From Ichthyophis bannanicus (Eukaryota; Chordata; Amphibia; Gymnophiona; Ichthyophiidae), in the NCBI GenBank assembly GCA_033557465.1, contig CM066035.1, positions 919,780,235-919,844,234 of the forward strand: a DNA stretch of 64,000 nt. Direction: 5' to 3'. This document shows, one piece after another, positions 1-11,439 of the stretch; the stretch's first letter is position 1; the number at the start of each line of letters is the position of its first letter. Below the pieces are notes generated by a model. The model was given only the letters and a program-made list of their open reading frames with translations. It was not told the DNA's origin and searched no databases. A program made the position numbers and the translations under genes.

Positions 1-882
1 TATCTTCCAGCAGGCGACCTCTTTTAGGCTCCCCCAAATCTTTGACACGCTTGTCCAAGTTTTCTCCAAACTACAACTTCCCCTTTAACGGAGGTTTACT
101 GAGTCGTGATTTGAAGGAAATATCTGCTGCCCAAGTCCTTAGCCAAAAGAAACGGCATGCGGCAACTAGCGAAGCCATACTATTTGCTCAGGCTCTGATC
201 AAACCATAGTGAACATCTGCTAAGTAAGTCGAACTGGAACCCATTCGTGTCTCATTTGATAAACACTCCTGCGCTTGCTGCACCGACTGCTGCAGACGCT
301 GAGACCATCTCATACAAGCTCTTGCAACCCAAGCCCCATAAATAGAGGTTGGCAGCGCCAGAGCATTGACCTTAAAAGCTTCAACAACACGTCCAGTTTT
401 CTATCTTGCACGGCCTTCAGGGCCGCACACTGCCCTCAGCTGGGGTAGTTGCCTTTTCTGTGACCGCAGCACCGCTGAATCCAAACGAGGAGTCCGAAAC
501 ATCTCCTCCTCTAAATCGACCAAGGGGTAAAGTCAATTCATAGACCTTACTCCCCTCCACCCCGAATCTAGCAAATCCCCTTCATTCTGGCTCATCTGTT
601 TAAGCACTCAGTGAACTGAGACTCCGGTTCCAGGACTGGCTTCTCCTTCCAACCAACCTGTCCTTCCATGACTGAACTTCCATAGGTCTAGGACTCTTAA
701 GAGATCCCCCTAGACCACTGCCACCTTTTCAGGGCCGGCCATCGGTCCTGCCATCCCCCTCACCAAGGGATCGGAGCCCGTAGCCTGTTGCCGCAAGAAA
801 TAAGCCTGATGCATTACCACAACAAAATCTTGGGAAAACCCCCCAAGTACCGCCCCCGTAAATGCGTCCGGCACCGAAGTAT
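1..882 (-). pseudogene. DIRS family-1 gag-like fragment (- strand)
   Basis: Reading the - strand in pieces gives text like that of DIRS ORF1 proteins: a stretch around ALALPTSIYGAWVARACMRW, then FWLRTWAADISFKSRLSKPP, then FGENLDKRVKDLGEP. This resembles the conserved C-terminal half of vertebrate DIRS gag-like proteins, where a WLR-W-AD block is followed by a KSKL-PF-GELLFG block. Several stops and frame changes break it, so it is a pseudogene. It runs off the left edge of the window. It is interrupted at about 883 by an L2 LINE; the rest of the same gag, including a CxxC motif, resumes at 4572. The assignment rests on motif resemblance only. Confidence 0.5.
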
Positions 883-1082
883 CTTTATCTTTATTTAAAA
901 TTTATTGTACCGCCTAAACCAATTAGGCATGCAGCGGTTTACAATAAAATCAAAAACGGAACTACTGATAAAAAAAAAAAAAGAAACGGAAAGGAACGCC
1001 AATTCTTTTAAGATAAAGGGACAGCAAAGAAACAGTACAACAATAATATTAGAAATAAAAAGGGCAAAGGGCAGGTGAACAG

Positions 1083-2853
1083 TCAGGTAATTGCAGGGGG
1101 AGGGGGAAGAGGAAGATCAAAGGCTGTGCAGAAGAGGTGAGTCTTAAGATTAGCTTTGAAAGTGCGAAAAGAAGGTTCCAACTGTAGCGAGAGTGGCAAT
1201 GAGTTCCAGAGACGGGGGCCAAGAAAAAAGAAAGCAGAAGAACGAGTAGATTCGAGACGAGCCTGGGAGGGAGGTGGTAGAAAGAGACGATTAGCATGAA
1301 GGGAACTAAGAACTCTGGAAGGACAGTAAAGCTGAACCAGATTAGAAAGATAGTGGAACACCAGTGTGCAAAGACCTGTGAACGAAAATCAGAATCTTGT
1401 ACTGTATACGAAAAGGGATAGGTAACCAGTGTAAACGAATAAGCAGAGGAGTGATGTGAGCGGACCGAGGAGTGTGGGTCAGAAGACGGGCTGCAGTGTG
1501 GTGAACTAGCTGAAGGCGACGAAGCTGAGTAAGTGGAAGACCGGCCAGAGAAGTGTTACAATAATCCAACCGGGAGACAACCAAAGTGAGAAGTGTGGTC
1601 AGAGAAGAGGAGGAAAGAAAAGGCCGAACTGCGCAGAGTTGTCGTAGAGTGTGAAAGGAGCGTTGTACAACACAGGAGACATGGTCTTTGAAGGTTAAAG
1701 CAGAATCCAGGGTGACACCGAGATAGCGCAAAGACGTGACCACGGGAATGGGACCAGCAGGAAGAGACGGAGCAAGAGAGGGAATGGAGGCACCAGCAGT
1801 GAACCAGATTGCCGAAGTTTTGGACAGGTTGACGTGTAAAAGGTTATCTGAGAACCAGGAAGAAACCGCAGAAAGGCAGACATCAAGAGGACCGATATCC
1901 GGCGTGAGTGAACAGGTGTGAAAAAGGAGAAGGATATCATCTGCATAGAAGTATGCAGAGATACCGTGCTGCTGTATAAGTAAAGCAAGGGGAGCCAAGA
2001 AAATATTGAACAATAGGAGGGCCAGAACAAAACCCTGGGGGACACCACAATGAAGAGGTGTCGGGGAGGAGGAATCAGAACCGGAAAGGACAGAGAAGGA
2101 ACGATTAAAGAGAAAAGAATGAAACCAATGAAGAACTGAACCAGAGAGACCGATAGAACTGAGCCTGAGCAGAAGGGTGCGGTGATCGACAACATCGAAA
2201 GCAGAGGAAAGATCAAGTGCGACAGCTACAGAAATGGAATCCTTGTCGTGAGCGACATGCAACTCATTAAGAAAAGAAATAAGAATAGATTCAGTTCTGT
2301 GCCCAGGATGGAAACCGGATTGACGGGGGCGAAGAACCAAAGAATCCTCTAAGTGTGCAGAAAGTTGAGAGAAAACCAATCTTTCTAGAAGCTTGGAGAG
2401 ATAGGAAAGATTAGATACAGGGCGCCAATTAGATAAAGTGGAAGGGTCCAGTGAGGGTTTTTTCAAAAGGGGACGTATCAGGGCATGTTTCCAAGACGAG
2501 GGGAAGGAGCCAGAGGACAGACTAGCGTTGAAAATAGAAAGAACCAAAGGATGCAGGGCCAGTGAGGGTTCAGAAATCCATTGTGAAGGGATAGGATCAG
2601 ACGGACAAGTGGTTTTCCGGGTCTTAGAAAGAACAAGGGACAATTCGGAAAGGGTAATTGGTCGAAAAGCAGACCAGCAGTACGAGAGAGGGGAGATGGG
2701 AGGAGAGGACTGGGATGCGGACGGTGCTGGGGAAAGAGGGGGAGGGGCAGAGAGGGGGAGGGGACAAGAAGGGAAAAGCCGGCGAATGGTGAGAACCTTG
2801 TCGGCAAAGTAGGAGGCCAGGGTAGCTGGGGTGGGATTATTAGAGGAAGGCAA
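1083..2853 (-). pseudogene. L2 reverse transcriptase with C-terminal region
   Basis: The 503-codon frame (2853-1342) contains NWRPVSNLSYLSKLLERLVF, QSGFHPGHRTESILI, VALDLSSAFDVVDH (first catalytic Asp), HCGVPQGFVLALLLFNIF and FYADDILLL (catalytic YADD). It ends with SRLDYCN and HITPLLIRLHWLPIPFRIQYK, a typical L2 C-terminal signature. The last part continues in another frame at 1361-1083 with LGPRLWNSLPLSLQ and KANLKTHLF. The catalytic residues are present, but at least two frameshifts disable the protein. L2 is the best clade fit; a CR1-group relative is possible. Confidence 0.8.
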
Positions 2854-3292
2854 GATAGGAGGTGCGATACTGGGGGATGATGACGTTGCAGAGAGAGAGT
2901 GAAGGACGCGGTAGAGTTGACGTGTGGAGTTAGTTGAGGAGGAGATAAGCTTAGAAAAATAATCCTGTTTGCTGCATTCAGCAAAGAATGATAGTGAGTG
3001 TGGCAGTTTCGAAAGTGTGACAGAGAAGCCGGGGAAGGGTGCTTATGCCAACGGCGAATAGAACGCCGAAGGTAAGAGCGATGGAGACGGAGCCCTGGAT
3101 GATACCAAGGAGAGTTGGGGCGACAACGCCTGATAGTTTGGGGACGAAAGGGTGCAACCTTGTCTAGAGCAAATGTGAGAGTGGTGTCCCAGCACTGGGC
3201 CTGAAGATCAACTGGGAGCAGATGGAAGTTATCAGGGAAAAGCTTATCCGAGGGGGGGAACTGGTGAAGTGAGTCAGGCGTATAGCGACGAC

Positions 3293-4027
3293 TCAGATGG
3301 GTAGAGGGTAGGACGGCAGAGGCAGAGGGGGGGAGATGGGGCATGAAAGGGTAAAGGATATGCAAAAGTGATCGGACCATGGGAGGGGCTGGGAAGAGAA
3401 AGAAGAAAGGGTGGTGGACGAGTGTGAACGGGAGATCACTAGATCCAAGGTGTGACCGGCCGAATGAGTAGGAATTTGGACATGTTGATGTAAGGAAAGA
3501 TCAGAAAGCAGGGAAAGAAAGGAAAAATCACGCTGGGAAGAGGGGGAATCAACATGCACATTAAAGTCACTGAGAAGCAAAAGATGTTGATACCTAAGGG
3601 AAGCTTCAGACAGGGCCAAGAGAACAGAATCCCACAAAGGAGAGGACAGGGCAAGGGGCACATAGAGAAGTAGGATGTGCAAAGGGAATGAGGACTCTAG
3701 TAGAAGCAGGAGAGCCTCAGGGTAGGGGAGAGGGAGGGGAAGAACCTCGCGTAGGGGAAGGGAGGAGCAATGGATCACTGCAACCTCCCCACCAGGCCTG
3801 CCTCGACGAGATGTTGCAAAAAAGGAGAACCCTGAGGGGAGGCAGCGATTCAAAAGAGGCTCTTCTCCATCCCTAAGCCAGGTTTCAGTCAAAAACAAAA
3901 TATCCAGGGAATGTTGCAATATGAGATCATGAATGAGCGTGGTCTTAGAACGAAGGGAGCGACAATTTAGCAGAGATAATTGGAGGAGAAGAAGTTGGGA
4001 GGGGGAGGGAAGACCAGAAGAGGGCAA
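3293..4027 (-). pseudogene. L2 apurinic endonuclease domain
   Basis: A 244-codon open stretch carries endonuclease/exonuclease/phosphatase-fold signatures of LINEs: LNCRSLRSKTTLIHDLI near the N-terminus, LFLTETWL (catalytic Glu), LLLSDFNVHVD (the D-x-N motif), HTLDLVISRS and a terminal SDHFCISF (catalytic SDH). In intact elements this domain nicks the target DNA to prime reverse transcription. The order and spacing are normal for an L2/CR1-group endonuclease. The frame then shifts into a linker at 3380-2478, so the polyprotein is broken. I see no ORF1 upstream, which is common in L2. Confidence 0.75.
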
Positions 4028-4365
4028 AGAAAGCGGCCGGGATAAAGGACAGGAGATAAGATTCAGAGAGCGGCATGTAGCAATATCGGCTAGAGCGGGA
4101 GAGGGAAGGGAGGAAGGAGGCCTACAACCCTACATAACAGGAATAGCAGACATGAAACAAAATGCAATAAGCAAATACAGCGTAGAAAGCAATGAGGACC
4201 GGCTGTCGATAGCAGGAGCACCCTTGCGTGAAAACAAGCTAGGAACAGCAGGAACTGGTTGTAGATCTTGCAAAGAGCAGGGTAGACCAAGGGACAGCAA
4301 GCTGTAGATCTCGCCCCCGGACTCGCCCCAAGGAGCTCGACCAAGGAGCACGTCTGCGCCGCTAA

Positions 4366-4571
4366 ACGCCGCACTAGGTGGGCTTATATGCAGGGCAGCC
4401 ACTTCCAGGTACGTCGAGGATGGGCAATTACCCGGGAGGAGCAAAAGGGAGACGTCAGCAACAGCAGGAGAGCAGCAAACAGGCAAGCAATGCAAAGCAA
4501 GGCAGGAGACAGCAGAACAAGCTAAAACGCCACACTAGGTGGGCTTATATGCAGGGCAGACACTTCCGGTA
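4366..4571 (-). repeat. Direct repeat at the 5' end of L2 copy A
   Basis: A block of about 42 bases beginning CGCCGCACTAGGTGGGCTTA at about 4366 recurs at about 4529 as CGCCACACTAGGTGGGCTTA, each continuing through tatatgcagggcag to cacttcc. The two units are offset by about 163 bases, and the segment between is rich in CAGCAA-type repeats. It lies directly upstream of the endonuclease, where a LINE promoter would be, so it may be two tandem 5'UTR monomers. A simple local duplication is equally possible. Confidence 0.5.
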
Positions 4572-5861
4572 AGCTCCTCCGCTGGAATATCCAGCCGGGG
4601 TGTGGGATGAGACTGTTGGGAAGAGACCCCCTCATCACTAGAAGGGTCTTGAAGTCCTTCCCCCTCCTTGTCTTGAATAACCTGCTTCATAGTAGATGAT
4701 TGTGTCACACAGCCTCGACAGGCACCGTTTCAGATACTGCGACTCTAAACGCCCCACATACTGAGCACTGTGGGCGCGAAGGTACCAGACAAGCAATACC
4801 AGCACTTAATGCAGATAAAACACTGCATAGAGGCAATATTACCCAAAAGTAAAATAAAATAAAATAAACCACTTTTTTTTTTCTTCCAAACAATTGAATC
4901 AAATTCGTCTAAAAATTGAAGAAGGCACCCTCTGGTCCTAGAAGCCACTTTCTATTCCAATAAACAGCCAATTCATCTAATTCAAAAAGAAATGTGTTGT
5001 GTTTTTGTTTTTTTTAAAGATTAAACATGACTCTCACAGCAAACAGCCCACATATATACTAAAAACGCATATGCCCTGAAGCAAAATACCCAAATGTGGT
5101 GGTTCTCTAGACCAAAAGGTCCCCGCTAGGAGAAAACGCGGGAAGAGCCGCCTCGAGGGCCTGAGCGTTCCCGTCTAAACTGAGGCTGCCGGGATCTGCG
5201 TCGGCCCAAGACTGCCCCGAATCCAGAACCCCCCCCCCGGGCACTCACCTCCTCACCCGGCAGTCAGATTCCACTTCTTTAACTACTGTCCGCTCTAACG
5301 GCGTGTCCTACGATCAGCGCAGTTGCCAGGGACCGTTCTCCAAGCAGCCGCCGCTGAGAGGCAACAAACGTCGGCTCCTGCGATGATCATCGCCTGAAAT
5401 CAAAGCAGGAGGAGCTGTCCACCGCCACTGCTCAACTCCCCCCCCCCCCCCGCACAGTCCTGGAGGGGAGGGCTGGCCGGATCACAGAAATAGGCTGAAG
5501 AGGAGAAGAGAGGAATCCTCCCGTTCTAGCCTGATACCTTAAAGAACCCGAATATTTTTTTTTCTTTTAAAACAACTTTATATCACTAAGCTCAAATAAA
5601 ATCAACTTTATTATTATTAGCTAAATAGCCAAAGTAAAGTCCAAACACTATCTATCTGAATGTAAAGCTCCTTATACTTCTCCCTAGTGAGCCCAGCACC
5701 TAGGCTCACTACATCCTCCTGCTGCATGGAGACTGGACACACTGGGGGCTGATGGGAGAAGACCAGCAGGATATATCCAGTGATGTCACGAATTTGACTT
5801 GTCCAGTCTCCATGCTGCAGAGGAGGTGCACAACCCAGAGGTGGAGGACTGAACTGGAGGA
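4572..5861 (-). mobile_element. DIRS family-1 5' portion: gag N-terminus, GC-rich leader and inverted terminus
   Basis: This continues the DIRS broken by the L2. On the - strand 4800-4700 encodes a short Cys motif (QCSVCGAFRVAVSETV) like the N-terminal zinc-binding motif of DIRS gag, followed by acidic/serine-rich text. The region 5100-5530 is GC-rich with C homopolymers (5230-5240, 5438-5452) and fits an untranslated leader. At 5710-5860 an inverted pair appears: ATGGAGACTGGACACACTGG near 5726, and its partner GTCCAGTCTCCATGC near 5801. This looks like the inverted terminal repeat. No recombinase or RT of this copy is in the window. Confidence 0.45.
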
Positions 5862-6178
5862 ATGATAAGGAACAGGTGTTCTCCAGGGACAGCAGGAATC
5901 AGTCCTCACTACCCTCCCACCTCCCCTGAGAAGTTACAACGTTTTGTCCTTACCTTGCCATTCTGCTTAGTAGGGCTCTAGCTCTGGGACCTGACTGAGC
6001 AAGATGGCACTTTTGGGCGGGAAGAGGACCATGCATACGTGGCAGCAATCCCAAAGGCTTTCTTTGAAAGCTGGGGAATTGCTCTGCGTGAGCTCCGTCG
6101 GTGCCGATGTCACCCATAAGTGAGTACTGATTCCTGCTGTCCCTGGAAAACACCTGTTACAGGGGAGTAACTACGTTG
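5862..6178. repeat. Isolated DIRS family-2 terminal segment
   Basis: This block matches the terminal region of the DIRS at 38109-45897. It has GAACAGGTGTTCTCCAGGGA at the left, CTGACTGAGCAAGATGGCAC in the middle, AAAGGCTTTCTTTGAAAGCT, and a right end near TGTTACAGGGGAGTAACTAC. The same order is seen at 45585-45897 and, inverted, at 30129-30435. No coding part accompanies it, so it is a solo terminus left by deletion or recombination. Confidence 0.75.
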
Positions 6179-6184
6179 TTTTAT

Positions 6185-7160
6185 CAATCTTTTTTGGGAG
6201 CAAGAGTAGACAGGGGAGCTTTTGGCTGCAGTTCAGAGATGGAATAAAGATCTGGGTTTGGAAATGGATTAAGATGATTATATACATAGAGGTCTGGAAC
6301 CCCAAATGCCCATAGCTTCATTGCTTCCGTCAACCCTCCAATGTGCAGCTGAGGTCTCTCCCCTTCTACAAAAGCCTTGAACCTTATGCTCTGAGTGTTG
6401 AAGATCAGCCTTGGATATGATCAAGGGAAGATTCTGTAGTACATACAGCCAATGAGGTAATAATGATGATTTTAAGAAGTCGCCCTACCTAAAAGATGGG
6501 GGGAAACTCCTGCCAATTGCTTAACACTGTTAAGGACACTGGTATACAGTTGAAATATTAAACCCATATAGCAGCATCAAGTCATGGATGCAAAGGCCCA
6601 TATATTTTAGTGATATCCTAGTGCACTATAGGGGGACTCCAGGACATGAAATCCCCAGCAAGGTACTCCTCACATCTAATATCAAGGACTTCCCCGGATT
6701 AATGTGTAACCTCAAGAAGTCCTAAACTCTCTCAAAACCCACAAAACTCTCGCCACCATCCTTACTGGCTCATGCAGCGGAACCATTAGGTCATCCACAA
6801 AAAAGGCACAGGTAGTCCCAGAATTCTTTCATCCTGTTGCAACCATCTAGCTAAAGGTCCTATACCTAAAGCAAGGAGCCCAGGAGAAAAGGGGGCCATT
6901 CCCCTGTCTAGTCCCACCCACCAAAGGGAACTCAGTCACAGAGCTGTTAACTAAAACCCTCACTAGATGTCTAGTACAGTACTGGAATGAATACGCTTGA
7001 TTACTACACTACCAAATCCAAATTTCTCAAGCACATACCAAAGATACTCCCATGAGACCTTATCAGTATCAAAATTAATGGCCACTGCATCTAACCACAG
7101 CCGGTGGATCGCTTCAGTACCTTCAAAAATTAAGGTAAAGTCAGAAGCTAGTTAAAAACA
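6185..7160 (-). pseudogene. Heavily decayed L1/Tx1-clade LINE reverse transcriptase
   Basis: On the - strand, fragments in shifting frames recall Tx1/L1 RT. SWEYLWYVLEKFGFG corresponds to the block after the first catalytic Asp, and FPLVGGTRQGN to RGTRQGCPLSPLLFA. FVDDLMVPLHEPV sits at the FADD position with A replaced by V. Further downstream, MKLWAFGVPDLYVYN matches the C-terminal GGLGVPDI..YY block. There are many stops. It is much older than the related L1/Tx1 at 59826-64000 and lies upstream of, probably in an intron of, ATP6AP2. Confidence 0.6.
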
Positions 7161-8923
7161 CAAAACAAAACAAAAACTCCTCCCACCAATCAAACTTCAA
7201 AAAATGTAATACCAAAAAATTCTGAGGCAGAAAATCATCATAAATATAGACCTTGGAATTCAAAGCAAGGTAGTTTTCAAGGCAATCCAGAAAAAACCCT
7301 CTGAATACATTTAATAACAAACGTTATTATAACCAATTTCATTGTAAAATATTTGTATCTTTTAAAAATTTTTTAGAAAAAATTCATGGAACCCCCCCCC
7401 CCCATTCAAATACTTACATGATTCTTAAAGGAAAGCAGGATGTATGTCATGGAGGTGATATTTTTATAAACTTAAGTCCATAAGAAAAGATTGATATGAA
7501 TCATTCATGAGGTTGGAAAAATATTTCTTTCCTTCTCCAAACATTCGCTCAGTCATTTCAAGATAAATCATATTACCTCATGTCACCGTGCTTTTAAAGA
7601 TTTCACCAACATTGGCCAGCGGTTCGCTACGTGCTGCATCAAGATTGTGAAGAGAGTGCATGAGTAAGCTGGTAACCACAGAAGGAATAACACTCTCTCC
7701 AGGAGAGAGCCCAGACAAACATAATACAGTAAGCAGATTTCTGCCAACCCATAGTCCCACACCTTTATGCCCAATTGACCCCTACAGGCGGCTTCACAGT
7801 CTTAAAAGTAGCAAGACATTACATTCATGAGCCAATTATGAACCCTCCACAACCACCAAGTCTCCCACTATCCCTCTCCCAACACATACATTTCCAATTA
7901 AACAAAACACACCTTAGCCTACAATATGACTCCCTTTATATTAGGGATACTTAAGCTTCTCAACTCCTTAATCCTTACCCCCTATCATCCCCCCACCCTC
8001 TAATCTACTTTCACCTTCCCACAATATTCAAACCCCAAACCCCCCAGCTCATTTCAGATTCTTGAGCCAGTATTTCTCAAACCACATTTAACAAGCTGTG
8101 CTCCAAAAGCCAGGCATATCATAACCTTCCGAATACCAAGACATCCTTAGGTGCGTTCTTGGTGCCAGTTCTGGAATGTCTCTTAATAGCTCAGCAGTAA
8201 GATGATCCACCATGCCCATATGGATCGCTTGCGTTGCCCTACTGCATGGTGGATCTTAGGTTCTTAGATCAAAAACAAATGCTTAAATTTCTTAAACTGG
8301 CCTACAGGGGGACTCGCTCTCATTAAGGACTCTGCAATGAAAACCGCGAAGCCGTGTATATCAAGCCATTAGTTTTCAATTCCTGAGGGTCTGATACCCC
8401 AGTTTTATATTTTTTGCATAAGGGAAAAAGAAATTATCAACAAGGATAGAAAGAGCCAGTGCTTTCAGCTCTGACAGCCGGCTGTCATATATTTTAGGAG
8501 CAGTAAAAGACTGAAATGCCCCTGCATTAAGCACCCTCATTACCTCATGGGCACGCTTAGTGCCATTTCTGCACAGCTAATAAAATGGTTTGACAGGTCC
8601 TTTCTCACTACTGCTAATTTTACTGTCCTTCCTCTCCTCATCCCCTTTATCTGCCAGTTTCAGATCAACTGATGTTTTTTCATTCCCTCAACAACTGATC
8701 TCCCTGTTCTAGGAAGGTTAAAATATTTGGAACTGGAGTTTTGCTACATCAGTAGTTTTATTTCACATCAATCATTTAAAATGATTGCAGTTAGGCATTT
8801 TCCGGATAAATATTACTGCCTTAGAGAGCTTCCTGCCTATTATATTTTGTGAGAGATTGTGTCTGATTTTCTCCAGATAAGTGCATATCTCATTTGTTGT
8901 TCTTTTCCATTCCCTCTGAATAG
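7161..8923. other. Presumed ATP6AP2 intron, no confident element
   Basis: AT-rich sequence with homopolymers (C run at about 7389-7403) and no convincing coding exon on the + strand. A 12-bp exact inverted repeat with a 28-base loop lies at 8204-8215 and 8244-8255. An exon-like - strand reading frame at 7577-7700 is discussed among the findings. The last 30 bases (8894-8923) form a pyrimidine-rich tract ending in AG, the splice acceptor of the next exon. Confidence 0.5.
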
Positions 8924-9118
8924 AATGCCCCAGATAACCTGTATAACTTGGCATACCAGTACAACTTCAACTATGCTGTGCTCTTCAACATCATTCTATG
9001 GCTCATGATTGGCTTGGCTATTGCAGTGATAGTCATCTCCTACAGCCTCTGGAACATGGACCCTGGCTATGACAGCATCATCTACAGGATGACCAATCAG
9101 AAGATCAGAATGGACTAA
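8924..9118 (+). CDS. ATP6AP2: ATP6AP2 last coding exon (renin/prorenin receptor C-terminus)
   Basis: ATP6AP2 is a single-pass membrane protein that assembles with the V-ATPase and binds (pro)renin. This exon encodes the last 64 residues and a TAA stop. It begins [20 protein letters not shown], then has a hydrophobic membrane segment (about residues 19-41, [20 protein letters not shown]), and ends with the cytosolic tail [20 protein letters not shown] and a final D. That tail is nearly invariant in vertebrate ATP6AP2, so the identification is firm. The acceptor AG is at 8922-8923 after a pyrimidine tract. The phase of the first codon cannot be fixed without the previous exon, which is outside the window or unrecognised. 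No disabling change is visible, so this is the functional gene and not a retrocopy; the intron junction supports that. Confidence 0.93.
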   Translation, partial: NAPDNLYNLAYQYNFNYAVLFNIILWLMIGLAIAVIVISYSLWNMDPGYDSIIYRMTNQKIRMD

Positions 9119-10870
9119 AAGGCTTCAGAATCCCAATCAAGTCTAAAGAAAACCCCAAATCCAATCACCTAGGGCCTAGCTGAAATCTGTCTTACCCTTG
9201 TATCAACCATGCAAAGGGCTTTCAGATCCCACCAAAGCCCGAATGGTTGAACCGAAGCAGTGATTTTAAATAGACAGCATAGTCATTGTGTTGATCATAC
9301 TCCTCCAAGAAAATGAAGGTTTATGAATTTTCTGAAGCACCTGTTACCACCCCCTCCCCTCAGGCAAGATATATTTCACTCCCATATGGTCTAGCTAGCA
9401 CATGGTTACTAGGAGAGTCTTCTCTGAAGCCACACTCTTCAACATCGATTGAGGATGCTCAGGCTGCATGATTTTTTTTAAAATCCCTTACCGACCCCCA
9501 TGACTGCATAATTCTGGGATGTGCTCCGTCCATGCTGACAGCAGACATAATTCCCCAGACGGCCTTTGGGTCTTACCATACCATTCCTGCTTTTTACAGT
9601 GAAGTGGATACTACTGCTTGCATGATTGGAGTAGGCTTTATTAAGGCAGATTGTGCTTCTCAGGCCCTGATGTGGGACCATAGAGTAGTGTATATTGTAT
9701 TAATCGTCCATTTTTATTAAGTTCTAGAGCAATCCTTGAGGGAAGCTCACCTACCCCAGCTTCTGTTTTTTTCAGGACATACCTAAATGTGCATAAAAAA
9801 TATTTGCAACAATGAGGAGGTAATATTACAAAGCTTTTTTTTTTGCATGGAAAGCATATTTTACATGTGTAGACATTTCTAGATGCGTGTTTGAATAGAG
9901 CAGGGGTCCATTTGCAATGTGTGTACATATTTTTATAAAGTACTGATATATAGATCTATATATGCATAGAGTACATGACGCACACCTATGGAGCAGGCGT
10001 AAATTTGAACAAGAGACTGCATTCATTACTGAGGATCCTTCTAGGAACTTACTTTCGAAAGGCACATAGGCGTCTGTGTTGCCTTTATGAAACTGGTACA
10101 TTTTTTTTTTTTACATCTTAAAAATGAACCCCCTGCCCTCCACCAGAATGCATAGTTCACTAAGGATGTCCTGAGGACCAGATGAAGAGCCAGTATCACA
10201 GAACTCCCATCTGTCTGAAAGACAGTCTCATTGCCTCTGAGCGTACCTGGACGTAACGCTGTGAAATAAATGGAAAAGCTACAAAGAACCTGATCTATAG
10301 TGTTTTTAAATATTTAAATTCTCTGTATAAATATTTGCTATTACAGGGTAGTGTGAAACATAAATCTATGAGCTGTCGTGGTGTACATTTCTTTTTAATT
10401 GGGTGTGTAAATTTTTTCAGGATATGTACATATCTCTTATTTAATGGCTATGTGATGGGGGTTAAATACTGTAAAAAGAAATAGATCAACTTTGCTATGT
10501 TCACTATCGGCATAGATTTTGTAGGGGGCTGTTATGTTGAGAATTTGAAGCAGAGGTGCTCAGTTAAAACCTGAACATGTGGGTGCTTTCCCCTCTAATG
10601 AGGTGTCTGGGTATCACAACAAACACTCTTGTGGGTTGTGTCCTATATAAGCACCAGGATGTGGAATCAGCAGAGTAGCGGCTGGCGCCGTTAGGCGTTC
10701 TCTTCTTCATATTCATGTGCACGCTCTTGTTTCCGTTTGGCTTGCTGACATGTTCCTTATACAGAGCAGAAGGAATGCTCCCTTGTGTGGTGTTGGTGAA
10801 AGTGGACCAGTGATTGTATGTATAATTAATTAAAAAAAATAAACAATAAAAAGATTGGGATTCAAAATGC
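9119..10870 (+). other. ATP6AP2: ATP6AP2 3'UTR
   Basis: From the TAA onward the sequence is AT-rich, without open frames or recognisable repeats, for about 1.75 kb, up to a cluster of polyadenylation signals. An earlier AATAAA at 10265-10270 could give a shorter transcript of about 1.15 kb UTR. The extent is inferred from the signals, not from transcript data. Confidence 0.65.
10838..10850 (+). terminator. Paired polyadenylation signals of ATP6AP2
   Basis: Two AATAAA hexamers (10838-10843 and 10845-10850) lie side by side after an A-rich run. A TGTGTGAGA stretch about 20-25 bases downstream could serve as the GU-rich element. Cleavage is expected near 10865-10875. Confidence 0.6.
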
Positions 10871-11439
10871 TTGTGTGAGATCAGTATCAAAATTAAGTTT
10901 GTTTGCAGTTGACTACTTGATTATGTACATTTCTGTTGGGGAGACTTGCTGCCAAAAAATGAAGTCTGCACACTAGCTGTCAAATAACACAGTGGAATAA
11001 CTCTGAGTATTTTTTTCTGTATTGCATTCTAAGTTATTCAGAGATGCGGCATCTTAAATTTTTGGTGGAGAATTCCTTCATGAGTACCTTAATAGCATAT
11101 AAGGCCTGGCCTTTTGATTCCCTGGTTTGCTCTCTCAACCTCACCTCTCGGATCTGCCTCTTCATCACTCCCCTAGGCTCTGTGCCTCCCCCAGTCTTCC
11201 TCCCTCGCCCCCTTTCCGCCACTCCAGCCCCTGTAGGTTATTGTGCTGTTCCAGCTCATGTGTGCTGGCGCCACACCCTCCTTTCAGCCCTTCATGGATA
11301 AGTAATGCTGCTATTGCTTTCTGGGGCATGTGTCAAATTTTGCAGGAAAAATAGAAAATGCTGCATATTATGGAGGGAATTCCTTGCCCAACTGTGTGCT
11401 ATGCAGAGTACCCCCATAAGTTACAGAAGCATCAAAATA
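10871..11439. other. Intergenic, nothing recognised
   Basis: No motif-bearing frame or known repeat is visible. Two stretches containing GGAGAATTCCTT (about 11067) and GGAGGGAATTCCTT (about 11371) are loosely alike, which may reflect an old local duplication. Confidence 0.4.

Larger units (their letters stand above)
883..4571 (-). mobile_element. Near full-length L2-clade LINE (copy A)
   Basis: Read on the - strand, this element has a 5' region with direct repeats (4366-4571), an apurinic endonuclease (4027-3293), a linker (3380-2478), a reverse transcriptase (2853-1342), a C-terminal tail (1361-1083) and a short 3' end near 883-960. That 3' end matches the tails of the other L2 copies here: a gcggtttaca-like block beside TTTATTTA repeats. 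There is no poly(A); the 3' end is a short A/T repeat, as is usual for L2. It sits inside the DIRS fragment 1-882 / 4572-5861, so it is younger than that element. Frameshifts separate the domains. Confidence 0.8.

Noticed and set aside
1736..2812. Open frames on the + strand through the L2 (1736-1921, 2438-2812)
   Set aside because: They are antisense shadows of the L2 RT; composition is biased and no motif is present.
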